From assembly GCA_900291925.1 (NCBI GenBank), contig UWYS01000004.1, forward strand, positions 558,001 through 622,000: a stretch of DNA of 64,000 bases, written 5' to 3'. Origin of the DNA: Thecaphora thlaspeos. Its lineage: Eukaryota > Basidiomycota > Ustilaginomycetes > Urocystidales > Glomosporiaceae. The position numbers and the translations under genes were made by a program. Position 1 is the stretch's first letter; each line of letters begins with the position of its first letter. Positions 1-12,376 of this stretch are shown in pieces. The notes beneath the pieces were generated by a model. The model was given only the letters and a program-made list of their open reading frames with translations. It was not told where the DNA came from and searched no databases.

Positions 1-1080
1 CGGTAGTCGTATCCTCCCGCCAGGACGAGGCGCATGCGTCCCGGCTTGCCCGCCGCGGCGTGCTGCTTCTGCGCCTCGGCGAACGCATCGATGGCGAGGG
101 CGATATTCTTCTTGGCCTCGAAGCGGTTGATCGAGAAGAGCGTCAGCCTGTCGGCGTCGCAGCACAGGTCGATGACGGCGTTCTTGAGCCGGTCGCCGAC
201 GGCCTCGTCGATGAGCTTGTCGAGCTCCTTTTGCACGTTTTCTGCACGCAGCGCCCGGACGTCGACGCCCGGGTAGAGCGTCCGGGGCTGTCGACGCAGC
301 CGGTAAAAGCTCTTGACGAATTGCTTTGAGGTGAAGTCAGAATTGACGAGGATCTTGTCGGCGTAGTCTGCGGGGGAACGAAAAGAATGGGCATATGTCG
401 ACGTCAGGAACGACGTGCGAGCTTGCAAGCGGAACGGTGGACATTGTCGAGAACTCACCCGTTGTGCTCTCCTCTAGCAGGTCCAGCGGCAGCCTGTAGA
501 GCTTCCTGAAGATGGACGGACCCGACTGTCCGCGGGCGAGTGCCTTTTGCATCGCGATGGAGCTTCCGATGTCCTTGTCGGGGAAGTGGCAGTAGTAGAG
601 GATGCGCGTGCTGGTGATGATCTTGAGCCAAGGGATGCCCGCCGAGAGCTGGTCGATGAAGAAGAGGTCGAAGGGCGCGATGGGCGGCGAGCTGGTGAGA
701 TTCCTCGAGACAAAGCCGGGCATGGTGCCGGGGTACTTGAGGAGCATGATGGAGAGGATGAGCTGAAAGATGAGCGAGAGCTGCTGGAGGATGGCCATGG
801 GGAGGTGGAGCGTGTTGAAGAGCGAGCGAGAGATGTAGGTCTTCATGACCTGTACCTTGAGGGTGCCATCACGCGTAGGTTCGAAGCAGTGGTTTACATC
901 GTGATGCGATGTGAAGATGACGACTTCGTGGCCCAGCTCCTGGAGGGACACGGCGGCGTCGACGATGAACTTTTCCGCGCCGCCGATGCCGAGGTCTGGG
1001 TGGATGAAGCCGATGCGGAGCTTCTTGGTAGGCGAGTTGACCGAGTTGGCGACGCGAGCCGACTGGCGATCCAGAGGCAT
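1..1080 (-). CDS. ALG2: Alpha-1,3/1,6-mannosyltransferase ALG2 (partial, C-terminus outside window)
   Basis: GT4-family glycosyltransferase that adds the second and third mannose to the dolichol-linked oligosaccharide on the cytosolic face of the ER. The family N-terminus is clear: IGFIHPDLGIGGAEKFIVDA near residue 20, followed by a hydrophobic stretch (residues about 95-120) and HFPDK. Exon 1 is 1080-459 and exon 2 starts at 367. The intron uses a GTGAGT donor, and the join restores DYADKILVNSDF, then TLYPGVD and INRFEAKKN, which are typical ALG2 blocks. The ATG at 1080 is chosen because conserved sequence starts about 20 residues later; the longer open frame to 1335 is Arg/Thr-rich read-through of an upstream repeat. 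About 329 codons are visible before the window edge. It is divergent from the next gene, with 383 bp between the two start codons. Confidence 0.9.
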
Positions 1081-1149
1081 TGTGAGGGGAGAAGTAAGGG
1101 TAAGCGAACGAGGAAGGAGCGACCCTGAGATGAGCGAGACGGTGGTGGT

Positions 1150-1191
1150 GGTCCTGGTTCTGGTCCTGGTCCTGGTCCTGGTCCTGGTCCT
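1150..1191. repeat. GGTCCT hexanucleotide microsatellite upstream of ALG2
   Basis: Seven tandem hexamers (GGTCCT, with one GGTTCT variant as the second unit) followed by GGT repeats. They lie 70 bp upstream of the ALG2 start codon, inside the 383-bp shared promoter with the divergent unknown gene. On the ALG2 sense strand the unit reads AGGACC. It is probably in the ALG2 5' leader. Confidence 0.9.
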
Positions 1192-1463
1192 GGTGGTGCT
1201 TGGGACGCCGGCGTTGGAGAGCTTTGGCAAAGGGAGCCCCGTGCGCGCCTGGCCGAGGCCGAGGCCTGATCGGGAGCGGCGTGTGTGCCTGGATGCTGGC
1301 CCGATCGGGGCCAAGTGCTCTGAAAGCCTCCACATCCGCTGCCCCGCGGCGGCGCTCAGCTTTTTGTCCTCGCTCCTGGCCCCTCACACCACCGTTCACA
1401 TCCTGCTCCTCCCTCTCGCTCCTCTTGCCACCCTTCCCTGTGCCGTTGAGCGACACCGCCGCC

Positions 1464-3025
1464 ATGCCGCCTTCCAAGAAGCCTGCCTCCCCCACAAAGC
1501 AGCAGAGCCACGCCGCTCGGGCAGCCGCGCTCCTCGCCAAAGCACGAGCGCAGACCACCAGCGCATCCACCGCCTCCTCTCCATCCGCCGCATCCAAGCT
1601 CAACCTCCCCGTCGCCTCGTCCTCCTCTTCCGCCATACCCCTACCGGACCTCCTCAAGCACCTCACGTCCAAAGGTGGCCTCACCATGCACGACGCCATG
1701 GCTTTAACAGGCAAACTCATCAACGCGCGATGCAACACTCCACATGCGCTCTCCCAGATCAGCCTCGTAGCGCTCCAGGACATGGGCGTCGAGTCTGAAG
1801 AACATAGAAAGAGGACTGTCCTCGCCTTCAAGGGCAAAAAGGCGGCCGGTATCACGGGAGATGTATCAGCCGCATTCACCACCAATGCCGACGCATCATC
1901 GTCGACCAGCCCGCGCAAGCGTAGGAGGAACGAGGACGTCGAGACCCTGTCGCGCGAGTACGGAAACGTCGCCGGTCCCAACGAGATGCTCGCTACATGC
2001 AACACTAGGAGACCACAGCCACCTCCACCCACGCTCGAATACGTCTTTAATGAGATCATAGAGGAAGGCCACCTCCGTGGACGATAGGCCGTCGTCAACC
2101 GGGCCCCCGTCATGACGGCGTGGGCGACCATCCTCCTCGAGCGGCTGGCCTTCAGCAGGGCCAAGGCGCTCACTCTGGGTAAGCTTCCCCGGATACGGCC
2201 TGCTCTCACCTTGGGCCATTGCTGACAGAAGCCGCCTCTTCTCTCCTCTTCTCTCCTCCGACAGCCCACTGTTACGTCAGCTATACCAGCACGATGCGTG
2301 GCATCAGCCTCGGCATCATTTCGTCGTCGGAAAGGGAAAAGGCAGCCAGCAACATCGGGCCCAACCAGCCGCACTTTGAGCTGATAGGCGTCAAGATCCC
2401 CGTGATGCAAATGCAGGACGGAACCTACCGCGGTATAAGCGGCGGCGAGGTCATTGGACTAGAAAAGGTGAGCGCGCCGCGAGCGAGATGCAGCGACGCA
2501 GAGCGACGGGTTGCTGACTCGTCTTATATACCTTTTGATCCATCGAAGGCGTTCAACTACATGCGTCGCTCTATGGCTCAGACGCTGTCCGGCGTGTTCG
2601 GAGCCCTCACACTCTTAGCTGACAGCTACATCAACCCACCACCTTCCGTCAAAGCAAAAACGGAAGCGAATCAGGAACACAACACGACATCCGACCCTTC
2701 CTCGCCAGCCGTTGAAGCACAACCATACGGCGCAGACCACCTCAACGCACGTGGCTACGACCTCTACGCAAAACTTCGTCCCTCTACGTCGGGAGAGTGG
2801 GGCAAAAAGGGAAGGTTGTGGTACGACAAGATCCTAGCGCTCCGTCGTGGCCACGAAATTGAATTGCAGGAATGGAGGAAGGAAGAAAGGCTGGAAGGTG
2901 GTGATGCGCCAGAGGAAGAGTGGAGCGAGGATGTAGAGAAGTTGGTCAAAGATGAGTTGGAGAGGGAGCAGCAGCAGCAGCCGGAGAGTTTGAAGAAGGG
3001 CCGGCGCTCGAGCGCGAGATTCTGA
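1464..3025 (+). CDS. Conserved fungal protein of unknown function, with an in-frame TAG at codon 208
   Basis: Read as exons 1464-2178, 2265-2467 and 2549-3025 (465 codons, phases consistent). I do not recognise a named function. The N-terminus is Ser/Ala-rich, then comes a small helical segment (residues about 55-125, LLKHLTSKGGLTMHDAMALTG). A basic patch PRKRRR precedes the conserved core: VVNRAPVMTAWATILLER, then RGISLGI, then AFNYMRRSMAQTLSGVFGAL. I remember this core block by block from fungal hypothetical proteins; that is recollection, not a search result. The reading frame is broken by TAG at 2085-2087, between LRGR and AVVNRAP, where homologues as I recall them are continuous. A 45-nt intron (2043-2087) would remove the stop but has a poor GTCTTT donor and would also delete EIIEEGHLRGR. 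The gene may be real with an assembly error, or carry a nonsense mutation. The C-terminus is Glu/Arg-rich. Confidence 0.6.
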
Positions 3026-3256
3026 AGGAGGAGACGTGAGAGGAGGAACACGCAGAGGGCTCCAGACAGCACATCAGGTCTTGCTCTCCACTCTTGCTTA
3101 GTTCATTTGGAACGGGAGCAGCGATCGATTCTGGCCATGCGCTTCAAGCAGGCCACTGGAACGAACTGTAGATCAAGGAACGACTTGTAGACCAAGTAAG
3201 TATGTCTCGACACTGTCGCCATCGCTGACCTGGTCCTCGTGGCCCTTCCACATCGG

Positions 3257-6035
3257 TCACTCCTTCTGCTCGCCGTTGTACCGCTCTCGCGCCCCTGCAC
3301 CAGGCAAGACGGAATCAAGATCAGCAACTGATTCACCACGTCTCCGCGTCCTTCGTTCGACCCTCTCGGTCGGTCCACTCACCGTCCTTTGCCGCCGAGA
3401 CGTAGCCTTTCCATCCCATCCCTTGCGTCTGCTGCGCCTGTTGCGCCTCACTTGGTCTCGCAATCCCCAACCCAGCCCTTTTCGCATAGATCTTTGTCTC
3501 CACGATATCAGTCCTCCCCTGTCCTGTCGATCCGAGACCTTGTCCTTTGCTCCATCCCATCATGGCCAGCATTTTGCTCCCTATATTGTCGCTGCCTATC
3601 TCCCGGTCCACCGACACTGCCGGCTCCTCGCTCCTGGGTACGGGAGCTGGACCTTCAAAAGATCGCGGCTTGTCCGTCCGTCCCTTTGCGGAAGCTGGAG
3701 CAGGGTCCGTGCCGAATACGGCTCGTCGTTCTAAGGCACGGTCGCGGTATTTGGGCGCAGCGTCTTTGGTCGAGCTGCCACTGCCAATGGGGGTGAAGCC
3801 CGGCAGTGTCGTCGTGATCTGCTGGAGCTTACGGTCGACGCCAGCGCGGCATGCGTCGAGATCGTCGAGGTTGCTCCGATGCAGAGCAGATTCTCTTTCA
3901 TGTCGTTGGAGGATTTCGAGGCTCTTGAGCTTGCGTTGGCAGAGTAGGCAGGCATTCTGAGACGTGTCCAGGTAGTCGAAGGATCGGAGGTCGGACTCGC
4001 TCATCGACGAAGATGTTGACAATGAGGGCTTGGCGACGCGCGAAGAGGAATCGGTGGTTGGGAGAGGGGCTGTCAGGAGGTCATCCGTCTTGAGAGAGCG
4101 CTGTGGTCGTGTGGCAGGTAAGTCGTCAGGATTAGAGCAAAGGAGCAAAGAGAGTGAGAAAGCTGCCGAATGCCGCGAGCTTACCTCGACCGACTTCTCT
4201 TCCTGGGACTTGGTGATCCGGCCGCTGCCGGATGGAGCGGGTGAAGCATCATCTGTCGCTGGGATGGCGCCTATCGAGTTGCGGAATTCCTCTTGCTTCT
4301 GATTCCACTTTGTGATGTTTAGGGCGACCTGTAGAAAAACGCGAGAGCAGCGAAAGATGACGATCCGGAAGGTGACGGCGTTTGGTGAGTATCGCCTCTC
4401 GTTACGGCCAGAAGGGCTGGAGCACTCGAGAAGCCTCGACAGTCCAAGCACGAGGACTCAGATAGCGCTCTGGAACAAAATGTCAGGGAGCAGCAGCAGC
4501 AGCGAGTGAACCAGCGTCCCTACCTTCTTGCTTGTCGCAACAACAGGGACCTTTTTCGCCTTCTGAGTTTTTGCGTCATCGCCACCAGCGACGCCTTCAC
4601 AGGGAAACGGTAACCGAAACAATGCTCAAAAGGTCAGTTGCAGGACAAGGCAGTGGGGGCAAAACGAAGCGCGGTCTCTGCAACGCAGATGCCAACCGGT
4701 AGGCCGCCCCTCAGCCTCTTTTGGCGGCCGTGCAGGGACGGATTGGGCCGTTCGAGTCGAGCTTCTGTGACGTCGTTTTGCCAGAAGTGATCGCGCGAGG
4801 TCAGTCCACACATCTCAAACACAGCGGCTGCTCCAGCGCTCAAAGTGCTACTCGAGCTGCAGAGGAATCACTGACGAGACTCCTGGAGCCGCTATGGCTT
4901 TCGGCGCCGGAGTGGGTGCAGAAACAGTCGTGCAAACAGGGTGAATGTCAGTCGGAAGGGTTCTTTCGCTCGCAACCTCAATAAAGACCGCACGAGCACA
5001 GGAACTGATGCTTGGTCAGCTCAGCGCGACGACGACAGGTCGCCTCTGCATACCGGGGTGAAATTTCGGATTGTCAAGCTGTACTGCAGCGATCCTAGGA
5101 GGCGGTCGACTGGTCCGTCTAGACATACCGGGAGCCTCTTCCTTCTCGTCCTGGCCCTTACTGCCGGCGTCTTCAGGGAGACGTTGCCCAGATGATGTTG
5201 CGCCCTCGGTGCTTACACATCTTGCTTCCTTGCGCGATAGAGGCGAGCGGCTGCGACGTGACCGCCTGCCGCCGTGAACGAAGATAGCCTCGGACCGATC
5301 CCGTGAGCGACTTCTGGGAGGGGCCGGAGACGCCAGGGCCTGGGTGTCGCGATGATCGCGCTCTGACGAATGCTTGTATAGCGGCGACGACCCCGTCGTT
5401 CCGCGGTCGCTCTCTGTGCGATACGAGTGAGAATAAGTGGCGGGCTTGAAGGGGAGCGAGGGCGGCCGGACGTGCCACATTCGATCTGGCACCTCGTCTG
5501 GCCTGGACGGCTGATGAGCTGGCCGGCCATTCGGTATGTACGGTGTAAAGGTGGCTGGCTTCGGGGGAAGGCCATGTGGCAGAGTGTGTTGCGATATCGA
5601 CTGCGATGGAAGCGCAGATGGAGGCCTGCGATGCTGCTGTGAGGCTGTGGCGTAACCTTGCAGAGGCTGCTGGAGCGAAGGCGGAGGCGGAGGTGGTGGT
5701 CCTGGTGGTCGAACAGGCGGAGAGAGCGTCATCTGAACATTCTGCCAGCCGGCCTGTGGCTGTCCATGACGAGGCGTCGCGCTGTGAGAAGAGCCATCCT
5801 GTGGCAGAATACTGTGGCTCCAATCGCTCTGGTAAGGCGTGAAGGTAGCCGGCTGCCTCGCGTCGTATCCTTTACTGCTCTCCACCTCTGACCGTCCAGG
5901 AATATGGTGCGTCGAGCTCGGTGAGGGTCCCTGCTCGTCGGGTGACGGTCCGAATTGGACAAGATGCCCACCAAGCTGCACCCGGCTAGGGCCGGCAGCG
6001 GCCGTGTCGGCGTTGGTCGAGGGCTGGCCAGACAT
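3257..6035 (-). CDS. RBM5/RBM10-like splicing factor with C2H2 finger and G-patch (N-terminal model uncertain)
   Basis: Probable pre-mRNA splicing regulator. Firm C-terminal exons are 4594-4524, 4328-4185, 4100-3383 and 3294-3257. They encode KKVALNITKWNQKQEEF, a C2H2-type unit (CLLCQRKLKSLEILQRHERE...H), the YRDRALERRAVFG block and a G-patch (IGSKMLAMMGWSKGQGLG), the order found in RBM5/6/10. The last short exon, ending ARERYNGEQKE, is reached by a GTGAGT donor and a TGCAG acceptor. Upstream lie a tentative exon near 4757-4660 and a proline/serine-rich first exon with an ATG at 6035 (MSGQPSTNADT). That exon holds a polyproline run, three KPATFTPY-like repeats and an RS-rich tail (RSRSRDRS, RRSRRSRS). 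Joins between about 5120 and 4600 are unresolved, and I could not identify an RRM or OCRE domain. The upstream part could be a separate gene. Confidence 0.65.
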
Positions 6036-7207
6036 CCTCTTCTCTGGCGCAGCGGAAGTGCGAGGCGAGGAGCGGTCTGAAGGCCTCGATCCTTTGAAGC
6101 CTTCAAGGCGTAAACCGAGGACAGAAGAGCAGGCAGGCGGGAGTCTCGGCTGCTTCCGATGGATGCGAGTGGATGATGAGTCAAGGTTGGAGGGGCGGTG
6201 GGGAGTCGATCTTTCTTGCTCCGCCTCAGCAAAGGACCCTTGCAGCGCCCGGGCATTCCGTCTCATGGACGCTGGATCGGGGCGACGCGGCTGTCAAGGG
6301 TCAGCTGCTTGCGCCCGCCCGTCCGCCGAACGAGGGTGCAAGGGGTCCTTGCCTGGGTCTCGGTCTCTCGGCGGTGCTCCCTGAAACGGTAAACCAACGT
6401 CTGTCTTGCCCAACTTATCAGCCGGCTTGTTTTCGACACCGGCCCTCGACCATCCTCGTCACCATCGGAGGTGCTCCGTTTTAGCCTCAACCTACACCTC
6501 ACCCCTCAGTTGTATCGCCCCAGCTTTGTCAGCGCAGCAGAGACGCTACACAACACTCCTATACACCACGACCCCGCTGGCCGGAAAGCTCAAAACACCG
6601 CACCGCACCGCACCGCACCGCAGCGCAGACCGCCGAGAGCAACCCGACCACTCTAACTACATCCAAGCCAACGCAGCCGCCGACCGCACCATCATCATAT
6701 CCGCCGGCAACCTCGGACCGTTGCCGTAAACGACACCCGTCGGTCCCACCGCCAACGCCCCGCCCCTTGGCCTATATCCTGGCTTCCGTTTGCTCCTGCT
6801 TTCACTTCTGCCACGCGCCCTGGCGACCTTCGCAGTTCCACGAAGGCGACTCTACCCTTTCCAACGTATGGCAACACCGGCCCTTCTCTTACAACATCAA
6901 TCTTTCTCCTGATCGAGCCATTGTTGTAAGGCAGCGGCGGACAACGAAGTTCGCACGTCTCTTCGACAGGGCGCACCTTCCAGCTAAACAGTAAAGGCCC
7001 CAACCCGCTCCGTATCCTATACCCGATCTACCCGACTAGGCTGCTTACTATGCTTTAGCATCAACGTTAGAAGAGGCACAAGACGCACGTCGCAAGACCC
7101 CAACTCCGTTGGTCTCCCTTCTTCCTCCTGGAGGCCGCTCTCGCTGCAGCAACGGAGCGGGCCTCCTCCTCGCAGCTTTGGCAGGATCTCCAATCGTCGT
7201 CAGCAGC
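6036..7207. other. Divergent intergenic region, RBM5-like / SOG2
   Basis: Non-coding as far as I can see. It contains a (CACCG)5 pentanucleotide run at 6596-6620 and pyrimidine-rich stretches towards the SOG2 start. It presumably carries both promoters and the SOG2 5' leader. Short open frames here have no family resemblance. Confidence 0.6.
6596..6620. repeat. CACCG pentanucleotide repeat
   Basis: Five perfect CACCG units followed by a degenerate CAGCG, in the divergent intergenic region about 590 bp upstream of the SOG2 start. Confidence 0.9.
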
Positions 7208-10200
7208 ATGAGCCGATCCCCCAAGATGACCAGCTATACGACCATCACCTCTAACGATGAAACCAGGCCGTTGCACTACCCTCTGTCTTCCACGTCAACC
7301 TCGCTCGCGGCGGCGATCAAGGGTGGCACTGCCGGCCCAGCAGCGGCGCCAGAGGCGGCAGTCACCTCTTCGAGCCACCAAGGCTCCGAGTGGCCGCGCA
7401 CGCTGCTGACGGAGCCGGACAACATGATCAAGACGCCAACGCCGGCCGAAGGATGGAACGCTGCCGGTACGACGATGCATTACACGCAGTCGGCTTCGAG
7501 CAGTCGGTCGGGCCTGGCCGCTAATTCAGCCCGTCCGGTTAGCGAAGCCGAGCTCATGGCGATTGTGGTCGAGAAGCGGCTCAAGGCCAGCTCAGAGTCA
7601 TTTCAGGCCGCAGCAGCTGGGTCGCGTGCCGGCAGGTCAGGCAGCAGCAGTTCCGGACGGGAGCGGGCCCGCGAAGAAGCTGGCCGGATCGCCTCCTCGT
7701 TATCCTCCTCCTCGCAACCATCGCGCAGGGAGGGCAAGGACGGCCAGGAAATCGACACTCGCGACACGCTGGACCTCTGCTACATGCGTATCGAGAAGCT
7801 ACCAGAAGGCCTCGTGGACATCATAAAGAACGATGTCGTCAGGTGAGCAGAAAACGCTAGCGCGCCTTGCTGGTCGACCAGTGCTGGCCTTTTGTGCTGG
7901 CGGTAGTCCTGTCGTACACTTACGCCCTTGCTGGACCTACTCTGGTATCTCCTTTGGATAGGCTGGCGCTCGGATATAACCTAATCTCAAAGATCCCCGA
8001 CAACTTCGTCGACCTGCGATGCGTGCGCTATCTCAACGTCCGAGCCAACAACCTCGCGAGCTTCCCTCCTACGGTGAGTAGCTAGCAGGCCGTTAAAGGA
8101 TCAACCTCCCGGTGACCTTGCGCTTGAGTACGCCTTGCTGAACAGAACTTATCTGCCGATCGCGTCCACTACACTACACTCTCTACCTCTGCGTCCCTGA
8201 ATGCCTGCGCCCCGTTGCAGCTCTGCAAGATGCCCAGCCTCGAAATCCTGGATATCAGCCGCAACAAGATCCGCTTCCTGCCCAGCGAGCCGGGTCGCCT
8301 CCTATCCCTCAGGGTGAGCCACATGTACCAAGTTCCTTTTGCTACTTCCAACCAGCCCCCAAACTCCACCTTTGACCACCCGCCGTTCTTTCGCACTACC
8401 TCGCCCCTCTCCTCGCAGGTGCTCTCGCTCAACAGCAATCGATTGACCCGGCTCGCGCCCTGGGTCGCAAAGATGAAGCACCTCCGAGTGCTCAAGATGG
8501 AAAACAACCCGCTTGAGTGGCCGCCGCCCCACATCTCGAAGATGCCCTCCGTCGTGCTGCCGAAGCCGCCATCGTCAGCCGGCGCCGGTGCCATAGAGAG
8601 GGACGTGGTGCGCAAGTTCGAGGAGCACCAGATGGTCGTGTGGATCGCAAAGCTTAAAAATTGGATCAATGAGAGTCAAGGTGAGCAGTAGCAGCAGCAG
8701 TGGCGGCTTGAAAGGGTGGCAATGGCAGTGGCCGTCGATCCTGCATTCAGTCCGCGCTAGGCCGGAGAGGCGGAAGGGACGCTGACCGAAAGAGTCCGTT
8801 TCTCTATCTTCCTCCACCTTCACCGCCATTATCATCCCCTCCTTTTCCTCATTCTCCCACTCTCTTCAGCTTCGAAGCGGATGCAGTCGGCCCAGCCCCT
8901 CTCCGCGACCCCAGACTTAGAGCAGCCCTCGGAAGAGGACCCAAATGCGGCAGACATGCTCGCTCTTCCTGTCGTAGCGCCCGACCCAGCGAACGCCGAC
9001 TCGACGCCAGCAGACGACTCGTCAACCGAGGCGGAGGCGGAACCCGCCTCTGATCAAAGCGAGAGCCCCGTCACGCCAAAAAACAGCGACGCGAAACAGG
9101 GCGACGAGTCAATCTGGTCGCAGCTCCCTTTACCAACAGCCGAAGACAGGCCGCCGCCGCCGCGAGAGGGCTACGAGCGCGAGGTGACGATGTTGCCATA
9201 CGATCGTCATCACAGCTTGCCCCGCCAGCTACCCAACGACTACGCGCGCGAACCCGTCCCGCCAATACCCAAGCACTTTTCGCCGCATACACCTACCGGC
9301 GCAGGCAGCATCGCCGGCAGCAGCAGCAGGGCCGACAGTCGATTGGCAACGCCTGATACTACGAGCGTCACCACTGCCGACGGTCTTCCGGCGGACACGC
9401 ACTACCCGGTCGGACGCCGTGCGGAGACGGTGCTCTCGGTCAAGTCTCAACATGGACGCAACAACTCGCACACGATCGGCCAGGCCGCCTCTCCGCTGCA
9501 GCCGGGAGCTCGCCGCACGCTCAACGCTAAAAAGTCGCTGCCCGACTTGCGCCTAAGTCATGAGGATATCCTGACGGAGCACAGCCACAGCGTCATCCGG
9601 TCGTCCGCGCATCACCCATCTGTTGGTGCTGCTGCTGCCGCTGCGTCGAGCCGGACGACCGAGTTGCCGGAAAGGGCATCCGCCTCGCACGACGTCGAGT
9701 CCTACCCGCACATGCCCAATTTACCGCTCCGGAGGCCCAGCAGCGCTCCACGTCGACCGCCGTTGTCGCAGTCCGCTAACAACCCCATCGGTTACCACTC
9801 CAAGCCGGGAGGATGGACCTCGTCGAATCCCTCGCCGAGCCAGACGTCCGTCTCGGGTTCCGGAGGCGGACTGCGGAAGCTCAGCCTCCCTACGGTCGGA
9901 GCGACGCAGGCGGCGGCAGAGGCGGCGGCGGCGGCGATGGCGGCGAGGACACCCTACACCCACACCCCGCCTCGGATCAAGAGCCACGGCCGAATGCCTT
10001 CGGACAAGGGCGACAGCGTCATCTCGTCGCGCTCGAACTCTCCTACTGTCGCCAGGAACCCGGCCGACTTTGAGCGCAACAGCTACTTCCGTCGCCTCTC
10101 GACCCTACCACCCTCGACGATTGCAAAGGCTGTTCCGCTTCCGGTGCTCAAGTTCGTCGACGGGACGAGGGGCGTCCTCTTTGCGCTCTCCCAGATCCAC

Positions 10201-11994
10201 GCCGCGTTGAAGCAGTACATCCTCTTCGCTACCGATGAGCGCATCTCGAGCCAATTCAACCGGGTGCTCGACATCGCGAGCGGATCGATGACGACGTTTA
10301 TCAACTCGCTCGACCGCTTCGACTCGCTGTCGCTGCGAGGCACGCCCGAGCCCTCGGTGATCCGCGGCGTGCTGATGACGTGCAAGGAAAGTGTGGTGAC
10401 CTTCCGAAAGGTCGTCAGCGTGCTCCAGCTCCAGCTGCGAGCGTTGCAAAGCAGTGCTGATGTCCGCTTCACGCGGACGCTCCTGCTGATGCTGTACGGC
10501 AGCATGGCCGAGGTCAGCAACAGCTGGACGACCATGGCGCCGCAAGTCGATGCGGTGCTGCCGTACTTGACGGCCGAGTCGGCCAATGGAAACGGACCCG
10601 TTTATGTTCCTGCACCTCCCCCGCCATCCGCCGGTAGTGGCTCGGCACTCAGGCCGAACGGCAGCCTGCTAAAGTCGGGCACGGCCGCAGCAAGCACGTC
10701 GACGCTCCCCAGCATCGCAGAGGCCCCGACCACGGTGAGACCCGTGCGGCCCTATGCGCAGCCGCAGAAGCCGAGCCGCAGGAGGCACGCCGGCTCCTTC
10801 AGCGCTCATGACGTCGCGCAGGGCGCCAACATCCCTCCGAGCGCTTCGCAGCTGCAGCCGTTCAACCTGGAGGATCTGCAGGCTTCGGCCGCCTACGGAA
10901 CCCCGGCCCGATCCGGGCGCAGACCCAACCTGACGAACGGTGTCGCCCCGACGCATCTCGCTTCGACTGCGGGAGGTACCGGCGCACCGGAGTACATTTC
11001 CGCTTCGCAGGGCCAGCAGTGCTACGGCGCCGCGCCTGCCACTCCGACAGGCGGCAGCGGAAGGCTGGTCGGTGCCAGCTCGGCGCCTGCGTCCCCTTCG
11101 AAGAACCGGTCCAATTCCAACGCCAGCTCGAGCGGCGAGACGTCGAGCTTCATGGCGGCGAGCAGCATGGGCGGCATGACGCCAATAGCCCCCGCCTCGT
11201 CGGCCGCTACGTCCATGTCACACCACCAGCAGATGCATTCCAAGTCTCTGTCCAACGGCACCTCGGCCGTCGGCATGGGCATCGCATCCAGCAATGCCGC
11301 AGTGACGATCGACGACCACCTGCTGATGCTGGTTGACCAGATGACCGGACTGTCGGCAAACGTATGGACCAATTTGCTTGCTCACCTTAGCGGCAATGGG
11401 ATCGAATCGGAGCCCCCTACGCCGACGGGACCCTCTACCGCCACCACAACGGCAGCGACGGGGACGCGGTCGCGCTCTAACACCGCGACCAGCCTCACCG
11501 ACCGCGAGCGCGGCCATGGTCAAGTCCAGGAGGTGGGCGAACGCGTCGACGGATGGCTCGCGGTGGCAGAGACCGCGGCATCGCTGACCAAGAAGCTGCG
11601 CGACCTGCGCGATCTCACGCATAGCACCGCCGAGCTGACGTCTAGGCTGCGCGAGACGTACCGCTCTGTGCGGGAAGAGGAGCGAAACGCCGTTGATGGC
11701 CTGCTGAGTCGGGCCGAGCTAGAGGCACAGGACCAGCAGGGCAAATCCAGCAGCGGGGCGGCAGCCACGCAGCAGACGGCGTTGGACCTGATCGGTCAGG
11801 ACCTAGTCAAGCGCTTGTTTGAAGAAGCGCACCAGTTCGTTCGCGCCATCGTCAACATCTCGACGCTAATCAAGACTATCTCGACGTCGCACGCATTCCC
11901 GCGCGAGCTGCGCAGATCGCTCGGCGAGGTAACGCACGGCTGCTCGGCACTGACCGTCCACCTCCTCTGGCTCAGCCCGACGTCGATATCCTAG
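7208..11994 (+). CDS. SOG2: RAM-pathway leucine-rich-repeat protein Sog2
   Basis: Scaffold of the RAM/MOR kinase network (Cbk1/Orb6-Mob2) that controls polarised growth and septation. Five exons (7208-7842, 7962-8073, 8221-8313, 8419-8680, 8870-11994) give 1,408 residues, and all phases agree. The first 200 residues are Ser/Ala-rich. Leucine-rich repeats follow (LDLCYMRIEKLPEGL, LNVRANNLASFPP, LEILDISRNKIRFLP, LSLNSNRLTRLAP), with introns falling between repeat units. A long disordered region comes next, then the SOG2-type helical domain starting near KFVDGTRGVLFALSQIHAAL and running through SSADVRFTRTLLLMLYGSM. The helical C-terminus ends TVHLLWLSPTSIS. The start is uncertain: an in-frame ATG lies at 7109, but MSRSPKMTSY at 7208 looks more natural. 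It converges on NMT1. Confidence 0.88.
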
Positions 11995-12376
11995 GCCCCG
12001 CCCGCACGACCGCACGCACGCTCGCGCCCACGCACACGCACACGATAAGGGCCGGTCACTGTCGCGTTTGCTCTCCAATTTCCCTTCATACACCTGCAAC
12101 GGCATCTACAGGCCCTTTCCCGCACTCTAGTTGCCCTCTCTTCTGGTCCATCACTTGCGTCTCTCCCGGCCCTGTCTGTCTTCATCTGTACTACTTGATT
12201 TCATCCTGCATATCCTTTCCTGTCCGTCTCGTCTCGTCCCGCCTCGCCACGTCCCGCCAATGTGTCGTCTCGTCGGAAAGCTCTCCTACGCCAGCCTTGC
12301 CCGCCTCTTCCACTCTGGTCTTTCTAGTTGACTCCCCTCCCCCTTGTCGGTCAACAGATACCGAACCACACGACAC
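11995..12376. other. Convergent 3' intergenic, SOG2 / NMT1
   Basis: Pyrimidine-rich plus-strand sequence between two converging stop codons. I see no gene. It should hold both 3' untranslated regions. Confidence 0.6.

Noticed and set aside
869..2410. 513-codon minus-strand ORF spanning ALG2 upstream region and the unknown gene
   Set aside because: It is antisense to a conserved core and passes through the GGTCCT repeat; composition is that of an out-of-frame shadow.
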